Numbered from the stretch's first letter, positions 1-8,172 are shown. The stretch: DNA of 64,000 nucleotides from Pseudomonas oligotrophica (GCF_021726475.1 NZ_JAKJRU010000003.1:372001-436000); one strand, 5' to 3'. The notes: generated by a model from the letters alone, not told the origin. Translations and numbers: made by a program.

Positions 1-226
1 GGACGCACTCAAGCGCGTTCCAGAAGGCCTGCTGGCCGCCTTCGGCCCGCCGCAGCTGGCCTTCGACCTGGTGCTGACGCCCGAGCGCCAACTCGCGCGC
101 GAGGATATCCACAAGGTGCTGGCCAATATCCGCGAGCAGGGCTACCACCTGCAGATGCCGCCGCCCGAGGAGGAGTACATCGAGCATCTGCCCGAGGAGC
201 TGCTGCGGATGAACGACCCGGTGTGA
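1..226 (+). CDS. ycgL: YcgL-family protein, C-terminal part (5' end outside window)
   Basis: The window opens inside a gene read in the frame starting at base 2; 74 codons are visible before TGA at 224-226. The visible part contains [21 protein letters not shown] and ends [13 protein letters not shown], which is the conserved C-terminal half of the YcgL domain family (small soluble proteins, usually about 95-97 residues). So only roughly the first 20 residues are missing. The molecular function of YcgL proteins is not established. The presence of ycgN 700 bases downstream fits Pseudomonas, where the two genes lie close together. Truncation is due to the window edge, not a mutation. Confidence 0.85.
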   Translation, partial: DALKRVPEGLLAAFGPPQLAFDLVLTPERQLAREDIHKVLANIREQGYHLQMPPPEEEYIEHLPEELLRMNDPV

Positions 227-317
227 CCTCGGGTCGCAATACCCCTGTTTGGTCAAGGGCAGCATCGCGCGCGGGTCTATGCTCTCCATGGGTTGGAAAA
301 CGCCAAGGAGATGCGCA

Positions 318-737
318 ATGAAAATGCAATCGATGCTGTTGAGCGCCGTCCTGCTCGGGGCGGCCGTGAACGTGCAGGCCCAGGATGCCGCCACCGATGA
401 GTCGGCCTGGCAGAAACACTGGCAGCAGATGCAGGAATACCGCCAGGCCTGGCAAAACGCGAAGACCCCCGAGGAACGCAGCAAGCTGCGCGAGCAGCAC
501 TGGCAGAGCATGCAGTCGGGTGTCGGCTGGATGGGCGGCTGCCCCATGACCGGCGCGGACGGCATGCCGATGGGTGGCAAGGGCATGGGAATGGGCATGC
601 AGGGCGGCAAGGGCATGGGCCCGGGCGCCATGGCCGGCGCGCCGACCAAGGAAATGCTCGACATGCGCATCGAGCGCATGGAACAGGTGCTGGAGCAGAT
701 GCGCGAGCACCGCAAGATGCTCGACAAACAGCAGTGA
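318..737 (+). CDS. Exported Met/Gly-rich small protein, function unknown
   Basis: A 139-residue protein. I chose ATG 318 rather than an upstream in-frame ATG because AAGGAG lies at 305-310 and the protein then begins with a Sec signal peptide (MKMQS then a hydrophobic run, cleavage probably after VQA-QD, near residue 21). The mature part has a charged, helical, Gln/Trp-rich segment (residues 25-70, several W-Q-x-M/H-W patterns), then a low-complexity block of Met and Gly (about residues 75-112: repeated GGKGMG and GMGM units), then a Glu/Arg/Met helix. Met-rich periplasmic segments are often involved in copper or silver binding, but no family is recognised here, so metal binding is only an inference. 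It sits alone between ycgL and ycgN. Confidence 0.75.
   Translation: MKMQSMLLSAVLLGAAVNVQAQDAATDESAWQKHWQQMQEYRQAWQNAKTPEERSKLREQHWQSMQSGVGWMGGCPMTGADGMPMGGKGMGMGMQGGKGMGPGAMAGAPTKEMLDMRIERMEQVLEQMREHRKMLDKQQ
574..636 (+). repeat. Imperfect short repeat encoding GGKGMG units
   Basis: Within the Met/Gly-rich gene the unit ggcaagggcatggg occurs twice (around 578 and 608), separated by further atgggcatg copies. It encodes the GGKGMGMGM / [10 protein letters not shown] block. Such repeats are prone to slippage, so the length of this segment may vary between strains. Confidence 0.5.
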
Positions 738-860
738 TGGCCGCCGGCCTGCGCGGTCGGTAGGGCGGTTCCGCTTCGGCGAATCTTTTCGCGGCCTGAC
801 CATCCGGGCCTCCGCCGGTCGCCGGCTTGTCGCCTCGACGAGTGGCGTCGTGGCGGCGGC

Positions 861-889
861 TTGGCCGGCGTCCGGCCAGCGACTAGACT
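861..889 (+). promoter_or_regulatory. Candidate sigma-70 promoter for ycgN
   Basis: TTGGCC (861-866) and TAGACT (884-889) are separated by 17 bases, with transcription predicted to start near 896, about 23 bases before the ycgN ATG. The match is reasonable but by eye only. Confidence 0.4.
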
Positions 890-918
890 TGCGCCCTTTG
901 TTTCAGCGGTGGCGGAGC

Positions 919-1368
919 ATGGCGGCAAGAGTCGAACCCTTCTGGAAGCGCAAGACGCTTGCCGAACTCGATGGCGACGAGTGGGAATCGCTGTGCGATG
1001 GCTGCGGGCTCTGCTGCCTGCAGAAGCTCGAGGACGACGAAGACGGTGCCATCTACTACACCCGCATTGCCTGCCGGCTGCTCGATCTGCAGAGCTGCCG
1101 CTGCAGCGACTATCCCAATCGGCGCGCCAGCGTGCCGGACTGCATCCAGCTCAGCCCTAAGGATGCCGTCCAGTTCAAATGGCTGCCGCCCACCTGTGCC
1201 TACCGCCTGGTCGCCGAGGGCAAGGACCTGCCGCTGTGGCATCACCTGGTGTGCGGCGACCGCGAGCGAGTCCATGCCGAGCGCATCTCCCAGGCCGGCC
1301 GGATGCTCGCCGAGGGCAGCGTGCCCGAGGACGATTGGGAAGAGCATCTGATTTTCCGTGCCGGTTGA
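919..1368 (+). CDS. ycgN: YcgN-family cysteine-cluster protein
   Basis: A 149-residue soluble protein of the YcgN (UPF0260, CxxCxxCC) family. The signature cluster C26-x2-C29-x2-C32-C33 is followed by C52, C60 and C62 and two later cysteines, a pattern thought to bind a metal or Fe-S centre; the precise reaction is unknown. ATG 919 is preceded by GGCGGAG and gives the family-typical N-terminus (short basic stretch, then the [12 protein letters not shown] core). A longer in-frame extension exists upstream but has no ribosome binding site and would not resemble the family. The length matches usual members (about 145-150). Confidence 0.9.
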   Translation: MAARVEPFWKRKTLAELDGDEWESLCDGCGLCCLQKLEDDEDGAIYYTRIACRLLDLQSCRCSDYPNRRASVPDCIQLSPKDAVQFKWLPPTCAYRLVAEGKDLPLWHHLVCGDRERVHAERISQAGRMLAEGSVPEDDWEEHLIFRAG

Positions 1369-1422
1369 ATCCAACCAGCGCCGGCGACGTCTTAGCTGAA
1401 CCACCCTGCGGAGTCCATCCAC

Positions 1423-2640
1423 ATGCGCGTCCGTTTGCCGTTGCTGTTCTCCCTGCTGCTGTGCGCAGTTCATGCCCAGGCCGCCCAGCGCGTCGATCTC
1501 GATTATCACGTGCGGCTTGTCCCTCAGGCTGACCAGGCCGAGGTCCGCCTGACCCTGGAGAAAGGCGAGGTGATTCGCAGCCTCGATTTCAACCTTGGCG
1601 AGGAGGGTACGTATAGCGACTTCCAGGCCGATGGCCAGTGGAGCCAGGAGCAGCCAGGCCGCGGCGTGTGGAAACCGGCCGCCGGCAAGGCACAACTCAG
1701 CTACCGGGTGCGCATCAGCCATGCGCGTGGCGATGGGCGCTTCGATGCCCGGATGACCGAAGACTGGGCGCTGTTCCGCGGCGATGACCTGGTGCCGCCG
1801 GTGCACCTGGACGAGGTCGATGGCACCGTGCTGGTGGCCCGGCTGCAGTTCGAGTTGCCGGAAGGCTGGAAGAGTATCGAGACCGGCTGGAAACGCATCG
1901 GCAAGAACCGCTTCCGCATCGACAACCCCGAGCGCCTGTTCGACCGGCCGACCGGCTGGATGCTGGCCGGCAAGCTCGGCACCCGCCGCGCCCGGCTGGG
2001 CGAGACCGACGTGACCGTCGCCGCACCGATCGGCGAGGGCGTGCGGCGGATGGATATCCTCACCCTGCTCACCTTCGTCTGGCCGGAACTGCAGAACGTC
2101 TTTCCGCGCGACCCGGGCAAGCTGCTGATCGTCGGCGCCGGCGAGCCGATGTGGCGCGGCGGCCTGTCCGGGCCGAACTCGCTGTACATGCACGCCGACC
2201 GTCCGCTGGTCAGCGAGAACGGCACCAGTTCGCTGGTCCACGAGCTGGTCCACGTGTTCAGCCGCATCAGCGACGCCGATCGCAGCGACTGGATCAGCGA
2301 AGGCCTTGCCGAGTACTACGCCATCGAACTGATGCGCCGCGCCGGCGGCCTCAGCGAGGATCGCTACCAGGTCGTGCGCGAGCACCTGGGCAAGTGGAGC
2401 CGCGACGTCAGCAGCCTGCGTACCGAGCGTTCCTCCGGGCCGGTGACCGCGCGGGCGGTGCTGATGCTGCAGGAGCTCGATCGCGAGATCCGCCAGCGCA
2501 GCAAGGGGCGTCATTCGCTCGACGACGTCGCCCGCGGCCTGATGCGCCTGGACAAGGTCACCACCGACGATTTCATCGATATCACCGAGACCCTGCTCGG
2601 CGGTGGCTCCAAGGCCCTCGACATGCGCCTGCTGCGCTGA
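1423..2640 (+). CDS. Exported gluzincin-type (HExxH) metallopeptidase-like protein
   Basis: A 405-residue protein with a clear signal peptide (MRVRLPLLFSLLLCAVHAQA). The N-terminal half looks beta-rich, as in the M1/M61 aminopeptidase superfamily; the catalytic signature is H273-E-L-V-H277, followed by W-I-S-E293-G-L-A-E-Y-Y, where E293 is the probable third zinc ligand. The C-terminal part is alpha-helical. This is the layout of M61 glycyl-aminopeptidase-like proteins, but it lacks an obvious PDZ domain and the substrate is unknown. It lies directly upstream of alaS, as a similar uncharacterised gene does in Pseudomonas aeruginosa, but a 248-base gap containing a promoter element argues against co-transcription. 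Confidence 0.8.
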   Translation: MRVRLPLLFSLLLCAVHAQAAQRVDLDYHVRLVPQADQAEVRLTLEKGEVIRSLDFNLGEEGTYSDFQADGQWSQEQPGRGVWKPAAGKAQLSYRVRISHARGDGRFDARMTEDWALFRGDDLVPPVHLDEVDGTVLVARLQFELPEGWKSIETGWKRIGKNRFRIDNPERLFDRPTGWMLAGKLGTRRARLGETDVTVAAPIGEGVRRMDILTLLTFVWPELQNVFPRDPGKLLIVGAGEPMWRGGLSGPNSLYMHADRPLVSENGTSSLVHELVHVFSRISDADRSDWISEGLAEYYAIELMRRAGGLSEDRYQVVREHLGKWSRDVSSLRTERSSGPVTARAVLMLQELDREIRQRSKGRHSLDDVARGLMRLDKVTTDDFIDITETLLGGGSKALDMRLLR

Positions 2641-2777
2641 GGGCTGCCGCGCAGGCGGCGGCCTTGCCCGGCGCCTGCGGGCCATGCGCACCCATGGCGT
2701 GCCGGCAGGCCAGGCGCGGCGCGTCGAATGGCTTGATTCTATTGCAGCGATCCCCTATACCCGGCGCGCAGGCCCGA

Positions 2778-2783
2778 TATAAT
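2778..2783 (+). promoter_or_regulatory. Perfect -10 element (TATAAT) upstream of alaS
   Basis: TATAAT at 2778-2783 lies 105 bases upstream of the alaS ATG. No good -35 hexamer is found 16-18 bases upstream (the sequence there is near CTATAC), so an activator or an extended contact may be used. The predicted leader of about 95 nt contains a small hairpin (CTACC, loop TTTGC, GGTAG) at about 2800-2814. Confidence 0.45.
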
Positions 2784-2888
2784 GCGGCCCTTTGCCGACT
2801 ACCTTTGCGGTAGTTGTGAAGCGCCCGGCGGTGCCGCCACGCCGTGACGTTTTGCAGCCGCTCGGCCGCAGTCTTCTGGAAGAAATCA

Positions 2889-5510
2889 ATGAAAAGCGCA
2901 GAAATCCGCGAAGCCTTCCTCCGCTTCTTCGAAGAGAAGGGCCACACCCGCGTCGCCTCCAGTTCGCTGATCCCGGCGAACGATCCGACCCTGCTGTTCA
3001 CCAACGCCGGCATGAACCAGTTCAAGGACTGCTTCCTCGGCCTGGAGAAGCGCGCCTACACCCGCGCGACCACCAGCCAGAAGTGCGTGCGTGCCGGTGG
3101 CAAGCACAACGACTTGGAGAACGTCGGCTATACCGCGCGCCATCACACCTTCTTCGAGATGCTCGGCAACTTCAGCTTCGGCGACTATTTCAAGCGCGAT
3201 GCCATCCACTACGCCTGGGAATTCCTCACCAGCGACAAGTGGCTGAACCTGCCCAAGGAAAAGCTCTGGGTCACCGTCTACGCCACCGACGACGAGGCCT
3301 ACGACATCTGGACCCGCGAAGTCGGCGTGCCGGCCGAGCGCATGGTGCGCATCGGCGACAACAAGGGCGCGCCCTACGCCTCCGACAATTTCTGGGCGAT
3401 GGGCGACACCGGCCCGTGCGGCCCCTGCACCGAGATCTTCTTCGACCACGGCGAGCACATCTGGGGCGGCCCGCCCGGCTCGCCCGAGGAAGATGGCGAC
3501 CGCTACATCGAGATCTGGAACAACGTGTTCATGCAGTTCAACCGCACCGCCGATGGCGTGCTGCACCCGCTGCCGGCGCCCAGCGTGGACACCGGCATGG
3601 GCCTGGAGCGCATCAGCGCCGTGCTGCAGCACGTCAACTCCAACTACGAGATCGACCTGTTCCAGAGCCTGCTCGATGCCTCTGCCGCGGCCATCGGCTG
3701 CGCCAACGAGGGCCAGGCGTCGCTCAAGGTCGTCGCCGACCACATCCGTTCCTGCGGCTTCCTGATCGCCGACGGCGTGACGCCGTCCAATGAAGGGCGC
3801 GGCTATGTGCTGCGTCGCATCATTCGTCGCGCCTGCCGCCACGGCAACAAGCTGGGCGCCAAGGGGGCGTTCTTCCACCGCATCGTCGCTGCACTGGTGG
3901 CGGAGATGGGCGAGGCCTTCGTGGAACTCAGGCAGCAGCAGGCGCATATCGAGCGCGTGCTGAAGAACGAGGAGGAGCAGTTCGCCAAGACTCTCGAGCA
4001 GGGCCTGCGGATCCTCGAGCAGGACCTGGCCGGGCTCGAGGGCAGCGTGATCCCGGGGGCGTTGGTGTTCAAGCTGTACGACACCTATGGCTTCCCGGTC
4101 GACCTGACCAACGACATCGCCCGCGAGCGCAACCTGACCCTCGATGAGGAGGGCTTCGAGCGCGAGATGGACGTCCAGCGCGAACGTGCTCGCTCGGCCA
4201 GCGCCTTCGGCATGGACTACAACAGCCTGGTGAAGATCGAGGGCCAGACCCAGTTCACCGGCTACCAGGGTACCCGTGACAGCGGCAGGGTGCTGGCGCT
4301 GTTCAAGGAAGGCATGGCCGTGCAGGCGCTTTCCGCCGGCGAGGAGGGCGTCGTGGTGCTCGACCGCACCCCGTTCTACGCCGAGTCCGGTGGGCAGGTC
4401 GGCGACTGTGGCTACCTGTCGGCCGAGGGGCTGCGCTTCGACGTGCGCGATACCACCAAGGCAGGCGCGGCCTTCCTTCATCACGGCATCCTCGACCGCG
4501 GCGTGCTGGAGGTCGGCGCGCAGGTCGAGGCCATCGTGGACGATTCGGTGCGCCAGGCCACGGCGCTGAACCACTCGGCTACCCACCTGTTGCACGCCGC
4601 GCTGCGCCAGCTGCTTGGCGAACATGTCACGCAGAAGGGCTCGCTGGTCGACAGCCAGCGGCTGCGTTTCGACTTCAGCCACTTCGAGGCGATCCGGCCC
4701 GAGCAGATCAAGGCGCTGGAAGACCTGGTCAACGCCGAGATTCGGCGCAATACCCCCGTCGAGATCGAGGAAACCGACATCGACTCGGCCAAGGCCAAGG
4801 GCGCGATGGCACTGTTCGGCGAGAAGTACGGCGAGACGGTGCGCGTGCTGAGCATGGGCGGCGGCTTCTCGGTGGAGCTCTGCGGCGGCACCCATGTCTC
4901 GCGTACCGGCGACATCGGCCTGCTGAAGATCGTCAGCGAAGGTGGCGTCGCGGCTGGCGTGCGTCGTATCGAGGCGGTGACCGGTGCCGCGGCCCTGGGC
5001 TACCTGAACCAGGCCGAGGAGCAGCTCCGCGAGGCGGCCAGCCTGGTCAAGGGCAGCCGGGAAAACCTGCTCGACAAGCTAGGCGCTATGCTTGAGCGCA
5101 ATCGCCAGCTGGAAAAGGAACTGGAGCAGCTCAAGGCCAAGGCGGCCAGCGCCGCAGGTGACGACCTGGCGGGCTCGGCGGTCCGGGTCGGGGATGTCAA
5201 TGTCCTGGCTGCCCGGCTCGACGGCCTCGATGGCAAGGCGTTGCTGGCACTGGTCGATCAGCTGAAGAACAAGCTGGGCAGTGGCGTGATCCTGTTGGGT
5301 GGCGTGCAGGACGACAAGGTCGTGCTGGTAGCTGGCGTGACCCAGGATCTGACCGGCCGCTTCAAGGCCGGCGAGCTGATGAAGCAGGCCGCTGCGGCGG
5401 TCGGCGGCAAGGGCGGCGGACGGCCGGACATGGCCCAGGGCGGCGGTACCGATGCGACCCGGCTCGACGAGGCCCTGGCGCTGGCTGCGCGCTTCGTCGA
5501 GGGGCTGTGA
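2889..5510 (+). CDS. alaS: Alanyl-tRNA synthetase
   Basis: Charges tRNA-Ala with alanine and edits mischarged Ser/Gly. The 873-residue length is that of the Escherichia coli enzyme. The N-terminal class II catalytic core begins [17 protein letters not shown] and includes the [19 protein letters not shown] segment. The editing domain carries the zinc-site residues H562, H566 (HSATH), C665 and H669 (CGGTH), equivalent to H564/H568/C666/H670 of E. coli. The C-terminal part has the C-Ala coiled-coil ([16 protein letters not shown] onward) and ends with the [15 protein letters not shown] motif. ATG 2889 has GGAAGAA eight bases upstream; an ATG 45 bases earlier in frame would add unrelated residues. 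lysC follows 69 bases downstream, the same order as in Pseudomonas aeruginosa, and may be co-transcribed. Confidence 0.98.
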   Translation: MKSAEIREAFLRFFEEKGHTRVASSSLIPANDPTLLFTNAGMNQFKDCFLGLEKRAYTRATTSQKCVRAGGKHNDLENVGYTARHHTFFEMLGNFSFGDYFKRDAIHYAWEFLTSDKWLNLPKEKLWVTVYATDDEAYDIWTREVGVPAERMVRIGDNKGAPYASDNFWAMGDTGPCGPCTEIFFDHGEHIWGGPPGSPEEDGDRYIEIWNNVFMQFNRTADGVLHPLPAPSVDTGMGLERISAVLQHVNSNYEIDLFQSLLDASAAAIGCANEGQASLKVVADHIRSCGFLIADGVTPSNEGRGYVLRRIIRRACRHGNKLGAKGAFFHRIVAALVAEMGEAFVELRQQQAHIERVLKNEEEQFAKTLEQGLRILEQDLAGLEGSVIPGALVFKLYDTYGFPVDLTNDIARERNLTLDEEGFEREMDVQRERARSASAFGMDYNSLVKIEGQTQFTGYQGTRDSGRVLALFKEGMAVQALSAGEEGVVVLDRTPFYAESGGQVGDCGYLSAEGLRFDVRDTTKAGAAFLHHGILDRGVLEVGAQVEAIVDDSVRQATALNHSATHLLHAALRQLLGEHVTQKGSLVDSQRLRFDFSHFEAIRPEQIKALEDLVNAEIRRNTPVEIEETDIDSAKAKGAMALFGEKYGETVRVLSMGGGFSVELCGGTHVSRTGDIGLLKIVSEGGVAAGVRRIEAVTGAAALGYLNQAEEQLREAASLVKGSRENLLDKLGAMLERNRQLEKELEQLKAKAASAAGDDLAGSAVRVGDVNVLAARLDGLDGKALLALVDQLKNKLGSGVILLGGVQDDKVVLVAGVTQDLTGRFKAGELMKQAAAAVGGKGGGRPDMAQGGGTDATRLDEALALAARFVEGL

Positions 5511-5579
5511 GCCCGGCGCGCATGCCGAGTAGACGACTTGTAATCAACGGATGCCCTTCAGGGGCTTAGGCGGCATGAA

Positions 5580-6815
5580 ATGGCTTTGATCGTACAGAAG
5601 TTTGGTGGCACTTCGGTCGGCACCGTCGAGCGCATCGAGCAGGTGGCAGAGAAGGTCAAGAAGTTCCGCGACGCCGGGGACGATATCGTGGTCGTGGTGT
5701 CGGCCATGAGTGGCGAGACGAACCGACTGATCGAGCTGGCCAGGCAGATCAGCGAGCAGCCCGTGCCGCGGGAACTCGACGTCATGGTCTCCACCGGCGA
5801 GCAAGTGACGATCGCCTTGCTGGCCATGGCGCTGATCAAGCGCGGCGTGCCCGCGGTGTCCTATACCGGCAATCAGGTGCGCATTCTCACCGACAGCGCC
5901 TTCACCAAGGCGCGTATCCTGCAAATCGACTCGCAGCGTATCCAGCGCGACCTCAAGGCGGGGCGCGTCGTGGTGGTCGCCGGCTTCCAGGGTGTGGACG
6001 AGAAGGGCAATATCACCACGCTCGGCCGCGGCGGTTCCGACACCACCGGCGTTGCCCTGGCCGCGGCGCTGAAGGCGGACGAATGCCAGATCTATACCGA
6101 TGTGGATGGCGTCTACACCACCGATCCGCGGGTGGTGGCCAAGGCGCAGCGACTGGACAAGATCACCTTCGAGGAAATGCTGGAAATGGCCAGCCTGGGC
6201 TCGAAGGTGCTGCAGATCCGTGCAGTCGAGTTCGCTGGCAAGTACAGCGTGCCCCTGCGGGTGCTGCACAGTTTTCAGGAGGGTCCGGGTACCCTCATTA
6301 CCCTTGATGAAGAGGAATCCATGGAACAGCCCATCATTTCCGGCATCGCTTTCAATCGCGACGAGGCCAAGCTGACCATCCGTGGGGTGCCGGATACACC
6401 GGGCGTGGCGTTCAAGATCCTCGGCCCGATCAGTGCGGCCAACGTCGAGGTCGACATGATCGTGCAGAACGTCGCGCACGATAACACCACCGACTTCACC
6501 TTCACGGTCCACCGCAACGACTACAACAACGCCCTGAAGGTGCTGAACGGCATCGCCCAGGAGATGGGTGCGCGCGAAGTGATCGGCGATACCGACATTG
6601 CCAAGGTGTCGATCGTTGGGGTCGGAATGCGCTCACATGCCGGCGTCGCCAGCCGTATGTTCGAGGCGCTGGCGAAGGAAAACATCAATATCCAGATGAT
6701 CTCGACCTCCGAGATCAAGGTGTCGGTGGTGATCGAGGAGAAGTATCTCGAGCTGGCCGTGCGTGCCTTGCACACGGCCTTCGAACTGGACGCACCGGCT
6801 GGCGCAGGCGAGTAA
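5580..6815 (+). CDS. lysC: Aspartate kinase (aspartokinase, alpha/beta class)
   Basis: Phosphorylates L-aspartate, the first step toward lysine, threonine and methionine. The 411-residue protein starts MALIVQKFGGTSV, the kinase lysine/glycine motif (K7-F-G-G-T-S), followed by STGEQV and GRGGSDTT nucleotide/aspartate-binding motifs; two ACT domains occupy roughly 265-405 and provide allosteric control by lysine and threonine in related enzymes. This is the monofunctional type in which a shorter beta subunit (the ACT domains) can be made from an internal start, and a good internal start exists here (see separate entry). It lies between alaS and rsmA, the conserved Pseudomonas order. No riboswitch fits in the 69-base upstream gap. 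Confidence 0.97.
   Translation: MALIVQKFGGTSVGTVERIEQVAEKVKKFRDAGDDIVVVVSAMSGETNRLIELARQISEQPVPRELDVMVSTGEQVTIALLAMALIKRGVPAVSYTGNQVRILTDSAFTKARILQIDSQRIQRDLKAGRVVVVAGFQGVDEKGNITTLGRGGSDTTGVALAAALKADECQIYTDVDGVYTTDPRVVAKAQRLDKITFEEMLEMASLGSKVLQIRAVEFAGKYSVPLRVLHSFQEGPGTLITLDEEESMEQPIISGIAFNRDEAKLTIRGVPDTPGVAFKILGPISAANVEVDMIVQNVAHDNTTDFTFTVHRNDYNNALKVLNGIAQEMGAREVIGDTDIAKVSIVGVGMRSHAGVASRMFEALAKENINIQMISTSEIKVSVVIEEKYLELAVRALHTAFELDAPAGAGE
6311..6323 (+). other. lysC: Internal ribosome binding site and start inside lysC (candidate beta subunit, 6321-6815)
   Basis: At 6311-6316 AGAGGA (preceded by GATGA) stands 4-5 bases before an in-frame ATG at 6321, codon 248 of lysC. Translation from it would give a 164-residue protein, starting MEQPIISGIAF, that is exactly the two ACT domains. 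Established knowledge: in Bacillus and Corynebacterium class aspartokinases the regulatory beta subunit is made in this way. That it is used here is inference from the sequence. Confidence 0.55.
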
Positions 6816-6870
6816 TGGCCTGAATACGGGGCCCCGCGCGCCTTCTGTCGTGTTTTTGGCGGCGCGCGAG

Positions 6871-6899
6871 GAACTTTAGCGTCCCGCGCGCTGGTCAAT
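6871..6899 (+). promoter_or_regulatory. Candidate AlgU (sigma-22)-type promoter for rsmA
   Basis: GAACTT at 6871-6876 matches the AlgU/sigma-E -35 exactly; TCAAT at 6895-6899 is a fair -10 (consensus about TCTGA) but the 18-base spacer is slightly long. rsmA in Pseudomonas aeruginosa is reported to have an AlgU-dependent promoter in this position, which supports the reading. A second sigma-70/sigma-S-like -10 (CTATATG) occurs near 6917-6923. Confidence 0.4.
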
Positions 6900-6994
6900 A
6901 GCTGGTGCAAGCTTTGGCTATATGTGCAACGGAACATATCCGTTTTTATTCTTTGCAGACTGCTTACTGACTGAATCCGTTGAAGGAGAAAGGA

Positions 6995-7180
6995 ATGCTG
7001 ATTCTGACTCGCCGGGTCGGAGAGACCCTGATGGTGGGTGACGATGTTACGGTCACCGTGTTGGGCGTAAAGGGGAACCAGGTACGTATCGGCGTGAACG
7101 CACCGAAGGAAGTCGCGGTGCATCGCGAGGAGATTTACCAGCGGATCCAGAAAGAAAAGGATCAGGAACCAAGCCACTAA
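6995..7180 (+). CDS. csrA: RsmA/CsrA post-transcriptional regulator
   Basis: A 61-residue RNA-binding dimer that blocks or stabilises target mRNAs at GGA-containing hairpins; in Pseudomonas (where it is called RsmA) it is titrated by the Gac-controlled small RNAs and governs motility, biofilm and secretion genes. The sequence [20 protein letters not shown] ... [10 protein letters not shown] is the full canonical fold, including R44-type RNA-contact residues in VAVHREE. Start: ATG 6995, preceded by a perfect AAGGAGAAAGG; the upstream in-frame ATG at 6980 is within this ribosome binding site and is rejected. Its kinase-side partner gacS is in the same window (62177-64000). Confidence 0.97.
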   Translation: MLILTRRVGETLMVGDDVTVTVLGVKGNQVRIGVNAPKEVAVHREEIYQRIQKEKDQEPSH

Positions 7181-7200
7181 TTTTTATGTAATTTTTGGCT

Positions 7201-7228
7201 TTGCAAACGGGGTAAAGATCGGTATCAT
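7201..7228 (+). promoter_or_regulatory. Candidate promoter of tRNA-Ser
   Basis: TTGCAA (7201-7206), 16-base spacer, TATCAT (7223-7228), followed by a GC-rich discriminator typical of stable RNA genes. It sits 15 bases before the tRNA. Confidence 0.5.
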
Positions 7229-7242
7229 GCGCCCCGTGTTGC

Positions 7243-7333
7243 GGAGAGGTGGCCGAGTGGCCGAAGGCGCTCCCCTGCTAAGGGAGTACACCTCAAAAGG
7301 GTGTCGGGGGTTCGAATCCCCCCTTCTCCGCCA
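7243..7333 (+). tRNA. tRNA-Ser (GCU anticodon)
   Basis: Cloverleaf with acceptor GGAGAGG pairing with CTTCTCC, anticodon stem CTCCC-CTGCTAA-GGGAG (GCT, reading AGC/AGU), a long variable arm (TACACCTCAAAAGGGTGT) characteristic of class II tRNA-Ser, T arm with GTTCGAATC, and an encoded CCA. Length 91. Confidence 0.96.
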
Positions 7334-7391
7334 TATTGCATTGTCGGTTGGTGTGTCGCTCCAGGTGGTTTTGTCAGTGCTGAATTGAAGC

Positions 7392-7419
7392 TTGACGATC
7401 GGAGATACCTACCTATAAT
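7392..7419 (+). promoter_or_regulatory. Strong sigma-70 promoter of the tRNA-Arg pair
   Basis: TTGACG (7392-7397), 16-base spacer, perfect TATAAT (7414-7419), GC-rich discriminator; predicted start near 7426, seven bases before the first tRNA-Arg. So the arginine tRNAs have their own promoter rather than depending on read-through from tRNA-Ser. Confidence 0.7.
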
Positions 7420-7432
7420 GCGCACGCTCAGC

Positions 7433-7509
7433 GCACTCATAGCTCAGCTGGATAGAGTACTCGGCTACGAACCGAGCGGTCGGAGGTTCGAATCCTCCTG
7501 AGTGCGCCA
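7433..7509 (+). tRNA. tRNA-Arg (ACG anticodon), copy 1
   Basis: 77 bases: acceptor GCACTCA/TGAGTGC, D arm AGCTCAGCTGGATAGAGT, anticodon loop GGCT-ACG-AACC, T arm with GGTTCGAATCC, encoded CCA. Adenosine 34 would be deaminated to inosine by TadA in the cell, reading CGU/CGC/CGA. Confidence 0.97.
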
Positions 7510-7581
7510 CTTTTAGAATCCATTGCTTAGGTGGTGGATGCTGGAAAACCAGGGCGATCTGGTCTAACAAAGTCGCATCAC

Positions 7582-7658
7582 GCACTCATAGCTCAGCTGG
7601 ATAGAGTACTCGGCTACGAACCGAGCGGTCGGAGGTTCGAATCCTCCTGAGTGCGCCA
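7582..7658 (+). tRNA. tRNA-Arg (ACG anticodon), copy 2
   Basis: Identical over all 77 bases to the copy at 7433; the identity also extends one base upstream (the c at 7581 matches 7432), while the 72-base spacer is unrelated to other sequence here. A tandem duplication that raises the dose of the tRNA for the common CGC codon. No separate promoter is visible, so it is probably processed from the same transcript. Confidence 0.97.
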
Positions 7659-7664
7659 AACGAA

Positions 7665-7691
7665 GGGCCTGCAGAAATGCAGGCCCTTTTT
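7665..7691 (+). terminator. Rho-independent terminator after the tRNA cluster
   Basis: Stem GGGCCTGCA / TGCAGGCCC (9 bp) with GAAA tetraloop followed by TTTTT. It also serves as the end point of the oppositely oriented DUF4124 gene region in reverse (weak A tract only). Confidence 0.9.
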
Positions 7692-7695
7692 CGTT

Positions 7696-8172
7696 CTAGC
7701 GATTGCCGACGACGCAGCCTTGCGGGTCGAGGTTGACCACCTGGGTTCGGCCCTGGCTGTTCCTGTAGCGCAGGCGAGCCTTGCCGTTGCTGGTCGTGAC
7801 GTCGTCGGGCTTGCCCAGTGCGCTTTCGACGTCGGCCCGTGTCATGCCAGGCTGGATATGCTTCTCGATGATGGCCCGGCGGCGTTGCTGGCCGGTCAGT
7901 GTCGCGCCGCAGGGGTTGTCCTGTACGCCGACGACCACCAGCTCGGCGTCCGCCCGCGACTTGTGCTTGTGCGGGGTTGCCATGGGGCGGACCTTGCCTG
8001 AGCTGGGGCCGGCGCTATCGATCTCCTGCACCGAGCCGTTGTCCTTCTCGGGGCAGCCTTGCTGCCGAAAGCTGATCCGGCCGGCCTCGTCCACGCAGCG
8101 GTATACGGTGGCTGCTGCGGCATGGCTGCTGCAGAGCAGCAGGCAGCATATCGAAGTGGTGAGTTTGAGCAT
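7696..8172 (-). CDS. DUF4124-domain exported protein
   Basis: A 158-residue protein. ATG 8172 has GGAGGA nine bases upstream, better than the ATG 15 bases earlier, and gives a signal peptide (MLKLTTSICCLLLCSSHAAA). The mature N-terminus TVYRCVDEAGRISFRQQGCP is the DUF4124 motif (YxCxDxxGxxxFxxxxC), a small periplasmic domain of unknown role with a conserved cysteine pair. The C-terminal half (IIEKHIQPGMTRADVESALGKPD ... LRYRNSQGRTQVVNL) resembles SmpA/BamE-like small folds, where PGMTxxxVxxxLGxP is typical. Function unknown. It is transcribed toward the tRNA terminator and is divergent from mgtE. Confidence 0.85.
   Translation of the reverse strand: MLKLTTSICCLLLCSSHAAAATVYRCVDEAGRISFRQQGCPEKDNGSVQEIDSAGPSSGKVRPMATPHKHKSRADAELVVVGVQDNPCGATLTGQQRRRAIIEKHIQPGMTRADVESALGKPDDVTTSNGKARLRYRNSQGRTQVVNLDPQGCVVGNR

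Noticed and set aside
5511..5579. Possible lysine riboswitch before lysC
   Set aside because: The gap is only 69 bases, far too short for the lysine aptamer, and lacks its conserved elements.
6835..6868. Hairpin CGCGCGCC / GGCGCGCG after lysC as a terminator
   Set aside because: The loop is 18 bases and no T tract follows; it may be a structural element but cannot be called an intrinsic terminator.
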